A stretch of 64,000 bases of DNA, taken from assembly GCA_030015575.1 (NCBI GenBank), contig CM057338.1, positions 775,819,864-775,883,863 on the forward strand, given 5' to 3'. Position 1 is the stretch's first letter. Each line of letters starts with the position of its first letter. Below are positions 56,836-64,000 of the stretch, piece after piece. The DNA comes from Agapanthus africanus. Lineage: Eukaryota > Streptophyta > Magnoliopsida > Asparagales > Amaryllidaceae. The notes below the pieces were generated by a model. The model was not told where the DNA came from. It did no database searches and saw nothing but the letters and a program-made list of their open reading frames with translations. The position numbers and the translations under genes are program-made.

Positions 56836-59685
56836 TCACACTATCTCATCAATATAAACCTGGGCGTACTGAGAAAATCCAAAAGTGGTCTTCACTGGCA
56901 GGAAGTGAGCCGCTTTCGTCAGTCGATCCACAATCACCCATATAGAGTCGTACCCTCGACTGGTCCTGGGTAGACCCACAACGAAGTCCATGGAGACCTG
57001 TTCCCACTTCCACTCAGGGATGGGCAAAGGCTGTAACTCGCCGGCTGGCCTTTGGTGCTCAGCCTTGACTTGCTGACAAGTCAGGCATCTCGACACAAAG
57101 TCTGTAATATCCTTCTTCATCCCGTCCCACCAGTAAACCTCTCTCAAATCACGGTACATCTTGGTGGAACCTGGATGCACACTGTATACGGATCTATGTG
57201 CCTCCTCGAGAATATCACGCCTCAGTCCCTCTGAATCTGGCACACACAGTCGAGTCCCAAATCGAAGTATCCCCTGATCATCAATCACGAACTCGGAAAC
57301 CCTGCCCTGCCGAATCTGCTCAATAATCTCTAATATACGGGCATCGCCGGACTGTGCCTCGCGGATACGGTCAAGTAACTGTGGGCGTGCTCTGAAATGG
57401 GCTAGCTGTCCCCCTGTAGGAGTGAACTCGAACTGCACTCTGCTGTCACATAACACCTGCCAATCCGCCGTCGACTGCATCTGTACTGCGCTCAAACAAG
57501 ATAAGCTACCTCCGGGCCTCCTACTCAATGCATCTGCCACCACATTCGCCTTGCCCGGATGGTATAAAATCTCGCAGTCATAATCTTTCACCAACTCCAT
57601 CCAACGGCGCTGTCTCAGGTTCAGGTCTCGCTGCTGGAAGATATACTTCAAATTCTTGTGGTCAGTGCATATCTGGCATGACTCACCGTATAGGTAATGT
57701 CTCCAGATCTTAAGTGCAAATACCACTGCAGCCATCTCTAAATCATGTGTGGGGTAGTTCTGCTCGTGTTTGCTCAGCTGCCGAGAAGCATACGCGATAA
57801 CTCTATCGTGCTGCATCAATACACATCCCAGCCCCACTCGAGAAGCATCACAATATACCACGAACCCGCCTGATCCTGAAGGCAATGCTAACACTGGTGC
57901 AGTAGTCAGACGAGTCTTCAACTGCTGGAAGCTATCCTCACATGCCTGGGTCCAATCAAAAGGAATCCCCTTCCGGGTCAACCCGGTCAATGGTGCAGCA
58001 ATGCGGGAGAAATCCTTGACGAAACGTCGATAATAGCCGGCCAGACCTAGAAAACTGTGAACCACTGTAACTGATACTGGTCTAGGCCAACGCTGAACTT
58101 CCTCGATCTTCTTCGGGTCTACGCAAATACCATCTCTCGTCACCACATGACCCAAGAAGTCGACACTGTCTAACCAGAATGCGCACTTGGAGAATTTGGC
58201 GAACAGCTGATGCTCCCTCAAAGTCTGCAATGTGATACGTAAGTGCTGCTCATGCTCCTCCCGGCTCCGAGAATAAACCAAGATGTCGTCAATGAACACA
58301 ATGATGAACTGATCGAGATACGGCCTGAATACGCGGTTCATCAAATCCATAAAAGCTGCCGGGGCATTGGTGAGCCCGAACGACATCACCAAGAACTCGT
58401 AATGACCATAACGAGTACGGAAGGCGGTCTTCGGAATATCCTCCTTCCGAACCCGCAACTGGTGATAACCTGATCGTAAATCAACCTTCGAGAAGAACCC
58501 TGCACCCTGGAGCTGATCAAATAAGTCATCAATGCGGGGTAGGGGATACCTGTTCCGCACAGTAACCCGGTTCAGCTGACGATAATCAATGCATAAACGC
58601 ATACTTCTGTCCTTCTTCTTAACAAACAAGACGGGAGCACCCCAAGGTGACACACTCGGTCGGATAAGCCCTTTGTCCAGCAAGTCCTGTAACTGATCCT
58701 TTAGCTCTCTCAGCTCCGCCGGGGCCATCCGATAAGGAGGTATAGAAATAGGCCCCGTGCCAGGGATCAAGTCAATACAGAACTCAATCTCGCGCTCTGG
58801 TGGCAGACCAGGCAGCTCATCAGGGAATACATCAGGAAACTCTCTCACAACAGGGACCTGGTCCAACGGAACCTCTGTGGAGCTAGTATCACAAATATAG
58901 GCTAAGAATCCCTGACACCCTTTCCTTAAGAGCTGACCAGCGCGAAGAGATGAAATCAAGCTGGGAAGGGTAGCGCTACGATCTCCCTGAATAATAAGAA
59001 CCGGCTCACCAGGAAAACTGAATCTGACTGCCTTTTCACGGCAGTCCACGGATGCATAACAGGTGGCTAGCCAGTCCATACCAAGAAGAACGTCAAAGTC
59101 GAGCATATCGAGGAGAATCAAATCAACTGAAGAATCTCTCTCCCCGATACGAACGGAACACGATCGGTATACAAAACGGGCAACAAAAGACTCGCCTACC
59201 GGGGTAATAACGACAAGCGGCTGATCTAACGGAGAAGACTCTCGGCCCAACCTCGGTGCAAAATACGTGGAAACATAGGAATGTGTGGAGCCTGGATCAA
59301 ATAATACCCGTGCATCAAAAGAACATACTGGCAGAGTACCTGTCACGACGGCATTGGATGCCTGTGCATCCTGAGGAGTCAACGCGAACACTCGGGCCTG
59401 TCCACCACTAATAGCTGGCTGTCCTCTGCCTCTACCTCTGCCTCTGTCGCCTCGTCCTCTCGGAACTGGACCGCCACGCCCACGGCCTCTAGAAGCATCT
59501 GGCTGGCGTGAAGCATCATCAGGAGTAGGAAGTAAAGCTCTCTGAGAAGATGTGAGGGTGGTAAAGTCACATGCGGGACTGTCGCCGCGCCCTGGCGTCC
59601 CATGGTACAGTCTCTGACACGGTGGTACTGACTCCCACACCGAAAACATCCTGGAGACGACTGCTGGGTCGTGGATATGAACCAA
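56836..59685 (-). pseudogene. pol: Element D pol, part 2: protease, RT, RNase H, integrase N-terminus
   Basis: 949-codon ORF. Residues from its first Met: protease active site FDPGSTHSY about 129-137; RT with [11 protein letters not shown] (D402) and FIDD 464-467; RNase H with YCDAS (D613) and TDHKNLKY (D675); integrase zinc motif H830/H837/C867/C870; first integrase aspartate D900. It ends at an in-frame TGA (56838-56836). The first 40 or so codons are read out of frame: the gag zinc knuckle (CFRCGS..H....C) is encoded in another frame at about 59660-59610. A frame change therefore separates it from protease. The overlap with gag (59567-59685) is not evidence of programmed frameshifting, given that three frames are involved. 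Confidence 0.93.
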
Positions 59686-60637
59686 ATAACTGACCTCGTC
59701 TCAATCCTCTGCCTCCACCATCTCCCGGAAATAATCTATCGCGGTGTCTACCCATCTGCCGCTGAGCTGGCGTATCAGTACGGATTCTCTTCGGCCCAGA
59801 AACGACCGGAGTCTCAGAAATACGCTCCTCCAAAAGTAAGGCTGCATCCATCGCGGCAGCGTATGTATCAAAGTGCTGGGTGCCGATGGCAAGGAATAGC
59901 TGTGTATCAAGCCCTCGTACAAACCTCTTTATTCTCTTCTCTTCTGTGTCGACTAGGTACGGAGCATATCGAGACAACTGGGTAAACTGTATATCATACT
60001 CCGACACCGTCATCCCAGGAGTCTTGCGCAAAGACTCAAAGCTACGGGCTCGAGCATCTCGGACACTCTCCGGAAGAAAACGGGCAAGAAATGCAGATGT
60101 AAACTCATCCCAGGTCATAGAAGGCAGACCTGCAGCTCGGTCTCTCTCTACTGAATCGTACAATGTCTGGGCAAGACCCTCCAGACGAAAACTCGCAAAC
60201 TCCACCAATCTATCCTCAGAACACCTCAACGAACGGCCAATCCGTGCCATCCTATCGAGAAATGCCTGTGGGTCCTCTGTCGCATCTGTACCGGTAAAAG
60301 CTGGAGGTCTCAATCTCATGAACTCCTGTAGTGAAACAGGGATAGTCTCCGTAGTAGCAGCAGGAGTGACCATCTGTGCAGCAGGTACGATCGTGGTCTG
60401 TGCGGTGGAAGGAACGTCCTCGGATCTCTGTGCCCGGCTGGACTCAACTAAAGATCCCATCATCTGCCGCAACTTTTGCATGCCGGCCTCTAATCTGGCA
60501 ATACGGTCAGGATAAGGCGGATCAGTGGGACCCTGAGGGGTAGGCGTATCCTCCCGCTCGATCCTCGCCTCAGACGAGCCCGCTCGAATCTCATCCCTAG
60601 CGGCAGCCCGCTGAGCTCTCGTAGTCTTTGGCGGCAT
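59567..60637 (-). pseudogene. gag: Element D gag (capsid), frame-broken before the zinc knuckle
   Basis: Starts at 60637 (MPPKTTRAQRAAARDE); an upstream in-frame ATG at 60673 is less likely because the MPPK start is typical of this gypsy group. The body includes LQEFMRLRPPAFTGTDATEDPQ and a retrotransposon gag region (WDEFTSAFLARFLPESVRDARARSFESL) characteristic of the Ty3/gypsy gag domain. The frame runs out in a basic Gly/Arg-rich segment; the CCHC zinc knuckle expected next sits in a different frame near 59660-59610. A small indel around 59660-59700 would explain this. Capsid core sequence is otherwise complete. Confidence 0.9.
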
Positions 60638-60856
60638 CGAAGCTGGAATAAGAAACAGGACTGATAAGGACATTACAATTGAATCAAGGAATGCAAGGAA
60701 TCAAGAAAGGAAATACAAGCAATTATGTCCTAAGGTCACTTAGGCGAAGTACCGTATCGTAAGTATGCCGCGGATCATACCCACGCTACGCCACTCTGCT
60801 TAAGTCACCTACTCCATCTACCAAGGTCGTCCTACACTCAGAAAGGTAAAACCTAC
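60638..60856 (-). other. Element D leader
   Basis: Short (about 220-base) leader between PBS and gag, with no ORF of note. Much shorter than the 2-3 kb leaders of the copia elements. Confidence 0.8.
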
Positions 60857-60868
60857 GCTCTGATACCA
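60857..60868 (-). other. Primer binding site, element D
   Basis: GCTCTGATACCA on the plus strand, i.e. TGGTATCAGAGC on the element strand, four bases from the LTR end. Same tRNA and spacing as in C. Confidence 0.92.
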
Positions 60869-60872
60869 ACTT

Positions 60873-63800
60873 TGTCACGACCCGAAAGTACGGAACGTGA
60901 CTGGCACTTAGATTACGAGACGTCTAAAGGCGTAACGTAACCTAAGTCAGCCAAGCCCAGAAAAATCTAAACCAAATCAAAAGAGAGTGAAGGAAAACCT
61001 TTAATGAAAACGATTTTCAAATCAATTAAGTTGCAAAGAATCCCTTTTTAAAACATCTAAAATTCCCGAAAATTTCGGCAGAGTCTCCCCTGTATTTTCT
61101 ATCCTCCAAAATGGGTACAACAAGATAATAAACCTGTAATCATAAAAATGGCATCCCCAAGCGGGAGCTAGCTCTTCGCCCAAGGCGGATCACAACCACA
61201 TGCAATATAATAGTAATATCAAGAAAAAGAGCATAAAAGAGATGCGAATACCAGAAAACACACGTCGGCTCAAGTGAGCTCGACCCAAAAGAAACCACAA
61301 ATATACAAATCTCTCAGTCTCATCACTAGGTCGCATATACAATACAAGTGGTAGATGGAGAATACTAGATACAATGATAAAGCAAAAAGAAATAAAGTAT
61401 ACTCGCAACCCACCTACGGGCGATGTCGCGAGTCTGAGCAAAAGGAACTGATGACAAGATAGCCCGCCGCTGCAAGATTGACGGGTCCGACCTGCAAGAC
61501 ACTGTGGCACAACGGGGGTGAGTTGCCAGCTCGTGAGTAAATATAACATCTAATAAGGCAATCGTAAGAATGCACGCAATGCACCACAACATGCATGTCA
61601 ATATGTGATATAATAGCTCTAGTATGCATGCATATGTATGCAATGTCATTTCTAAGTCTTTAAGTGTTTTAAATGCTAAGGGTACTGCGTTCTTAACTTT
61701 AGAAAATGAATATCTGTGTAATAGCTAAGTACCATCAAGAAATCATCTGAAAACCCGTGTCAAGCATCGACACAAAATAAGAATCATATCTGTCTCAATA
61801 TTGGGCTCCGTCAGTCCGGATCGGCCCATATCATAAATCTCACGACAACGGTCGGTATCCTCCGGATATCCGCCGCGCCAGACATCACCGGTAGGTAGTC
61901 TTCCCCTGCCAGGCTCATCGTCTACAACTCGATCTTCTTGCCCCGGGGTACCATACCGGGCCCACCATGTACCCGAGACGGTTCATCCACTCCTCAAATC
62001 GGGTCTCGAAATCCAACAGAAAACATGAAAAACTCATGGTGGACGACACATACGTCACGAGAAAACCGCAACTTTTGTTTTGAAAATGATAAATATAAGG
62101 TTTTGTTAAATTCTTGCGGTTTTCCCCAAAAATCCAGAAATCGCAGCAATACTGAAATCCTCAAGAAAATCATAATGTCCAACATGTTATATATGATAAA
62201 TGTCCATGCTATCAATATATGTGATGTGAATTTTTGCTAGAAATCTATGTAAATATGATGATGATGCGAGGTATATACATGCTATGCAAATTCATATATC
62301 AAGTATGAATGCAAGTGGCGATATCATGATAAACAGATTCTATAGTGCGCGTGCATGGCATTTACCAAAGGCGTGTGTGTCACATGAATAGTGCGCGTGC
62401 AACGGAAGCCAATGGTAAGGTGTTCGTGTCCTACGAAATGATATAGCATAAGTATAGATGAATGTCCATGCAGTTTAATATACTGTTCGCTATAAGGGTA
62501 TGCAGTGTACATGAATGGATAAGCTAGCTAACACAATAATTCTTGCAAAAAGTTGGGTAATCCTAACTAGGGGGGGCGCCTCGCGCCATTCAAACGATTC
62601 CCCCATAGATGAATACATCTACTCACCTGAAATCCCCGCTAATCTGATCCGGCCACCGCTTTGCCTTTTCGCGCCGTGTCCGAAGTTTCCCCGACCGATC
62701 CTATATTTGCACAATATCAAGCATAAGATTACAAAACCTAACACAATGCAAGTCACAACATACAATTATCCACGCTCTCAAATTAATCGTAGCATGCACT
62801 CAGTGCGCGGAAAAACGCACGAAAATCGCAATCCTTTCACTAAAATCGTCATTTCGGGGAAATCGACCAAACTACAACCCGACTAGATGAAACCCCGCGT
62901 TCGCGCACTCTAATAGTCCTATATGAAGCTAATTATATCGTTAACATAACTCAATTTGATCGCATTCTATTTTCTACAAAAATCTAGTAAGCGAATTTCT
63001 AGCCGATTTGATACAAACATCGAAATTTGTCGATTTAGCAAGCATATAATTTCACCATTAACCATTCTAATCAATTTGATAACAATCCCTAACATAATCC
63101 AACCATTATGCTACAAACCCTAATTTTTAAAATTCAAAACCTTCTCTTGATTTTTCATGAACAAGGATTTACACTAAATTAATACTTTAAACATCTAATT
63201 TAGCATAAGCAAACTACCAATTTGCAACTAGTTTAGGATTTTACCTTACAAGTGGAAACCTAGCATGATCAAGTCACCAAAAAAAAGCCTCCTTTCACCA
63301 TGTTTTTGAACAAATTTGGGTTGAAGAGAGAAGGGATTAGGGTTAGGCTTTGAATGGAGATGGAAAAATGTGAATTTTTATTGATTTTTAGCAAGAAAAG
63401 AAGCAAGAATGAAGTGGGAAGTGGGGGGGGGGGGAAACCTGCAGAATTGAGGTCGGCTGCAGCTTGAGGAGGAAGTGGGGAAATTTTGGGGAAGTTTCTA
63501 GCTAATTACAACATCATATGATATTATATCATGCTTTCATATCAACCTTTTTCCAAAAAAACCCCTTTTTAAGCCATTTTTTCATAATTTTCCCACCAAA
63601 AATCTAAAAGTTTGCAAGACATGATATAATTTTATTAACACCATATTTTAGCTTATAAAGACTCCTAATTAAGAAATTTACCTAATTAAATTTGTATTTA
63701 TCCCTAATTAAATGTATTTAAAAAGGCTTAAAATAATAAAAAAATAATTAATTACGAATTTTTTTTTATTTAACTAGATAATTATAAATGACATTTTAGT

Positions 63801-63941
63801 GACAAAATTATAGTAATATCTTATCTAAATTTTGTATAATTAGATCTACAATGAAAAATACCTATTTTGACTTTTTACGGAAAAAGCCGAAAAATTAGCC
63901 GATTACCGAAAAACTGCCTAAACGATTTTCGAAGGGTTAAA
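60873..63941 (-). repeat. 5' LTR of element D
   Basis: 3069 bp, matching 52834-55897 at an offset of 8039 until a G-run length difference near 63423. The outer terminus reads TTAAA on the plus strand where the other LTR has TTACA, so the element-strand TG start has become TT. The boundary is fixed by the ATATC duplication at 63942-63946. Confidence 0.92.
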
Positions 63942-63946
63942 ATATC

Positions 63947-64000
63947 GATGCATGCAAAAAATAATCATGTACTGTTCTCAGACCAGTCCTGCTCGGTTAC
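63947..64000 (-). other. Element H interior resumes (to window edge)
   Basis: The 54 bases after D's right target duplication (63942-63946). By position they continue H's interior. Too short to recognise anything else. Confidence 0.55.

Larger units (their letters stand above)
52834..63941 (-). mobile_element. Element D: chromodomain Ty3/gypsy retrotransposon, coding but broken
   Basis: 11,108-bp minus-strand element with ATATC target duplications (52829-52833 and 63942-63946). 3' LTR 52834-55897, coding 55939-60637, PBS 60857-60868, 5' LTR 60873-63941. Domain order gag-PR-RT-RH-INT with a chromodomain-like C-terminus matches chromoviruses, most like Tekay/Del. LTRs are nearly identical (scattered substitutions plus a longer G run near 63423-63434 versus 55384-55390), so insertion is recent. 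The coding region is nevertheless interrupted. Confidence 0.94.

Noticed and set aside
59567..59685. Overlap of D gag and pol ORFs as programmed frameshifting
   Set aside because: The zinc knuckle lies in a third frame, so two separate frame changes are needed. Decay explains this better than recoding.

Overview
This is plant nuclear DNA, almost certainly from a repeat-rich flowering-plant genome. Every part I can assign is LTR-retrotransposon sequence. I see no host gene, tRNA, rRNA or prokaryotic feature. The plant call rests on the Ty1/copia and chromodomain Ty3/gypsy polyproteins, initiator-Met-tRNA primer sites, 2-4 kb LTRs and deep nesting. The species cannot be told from the sequence.

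Layout. At least seven retroelements are nested. H is an old minus-strand gypsy-type element (47539-52833 and 63942-64000). It holds three insertions: F, the solo copia LTR G (49902-52034) and the gypsy element D (52834-63941). F is a minus-strand copia element whose parts lie at 7721-8162 and 39690-47538. Inside F sit E (copia, plus strand, 1-7720, entering from the left edge) and B (copia, plus strand, 8163-39684). Inside B, its 5' LTR carries A (intact copia, 8734-18874) and its 3' LTR carries C (a gypsy-type LARD, 27992-38914). Target-site duplications confirm five insertions: A CTTAC, B CTTGG, C ATATT, D ATATC, G AATAA. B's two LTRs supply the empty sites for A and C reciprocally.

How the parts relate. 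A encodes a complete gag-protease-integrase-RT-RNase H polyprotein, and I found no difference between its LTRs, so it looks young and possibly competent. B, E and F are relatives in which the whole gag domain is missing. In its place is a different N-terminal stretch of about 60 residues, shared by all three, fused directly to protease. They share A-type PBS, PPT, LTR start and several leader hairpins. The most interesting hypothesis here is a gag-donor/gag-less partnership, comparable in principle to barley BARE-1/BARE-2.

On the gypsy side, D is a chromodomain (Tekay/Del-like) element with gag-pol, now broken by a nonsense codon and frame changes. C has 4.0-kb LTRs around a 2.9-kb non-coding interior. 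It shares PBS context, PPT and blocks of LTR sequence with D, and carries a piece of B/E-type copia leader. C therefore looks like a non-autonomous derivative mobilised by D-like elements.

Gaps without coding capacity are LTRs, long leaders, simple repeats and one foldback element (47882-48263). LTR percentages are by-eye impressions, not computed.
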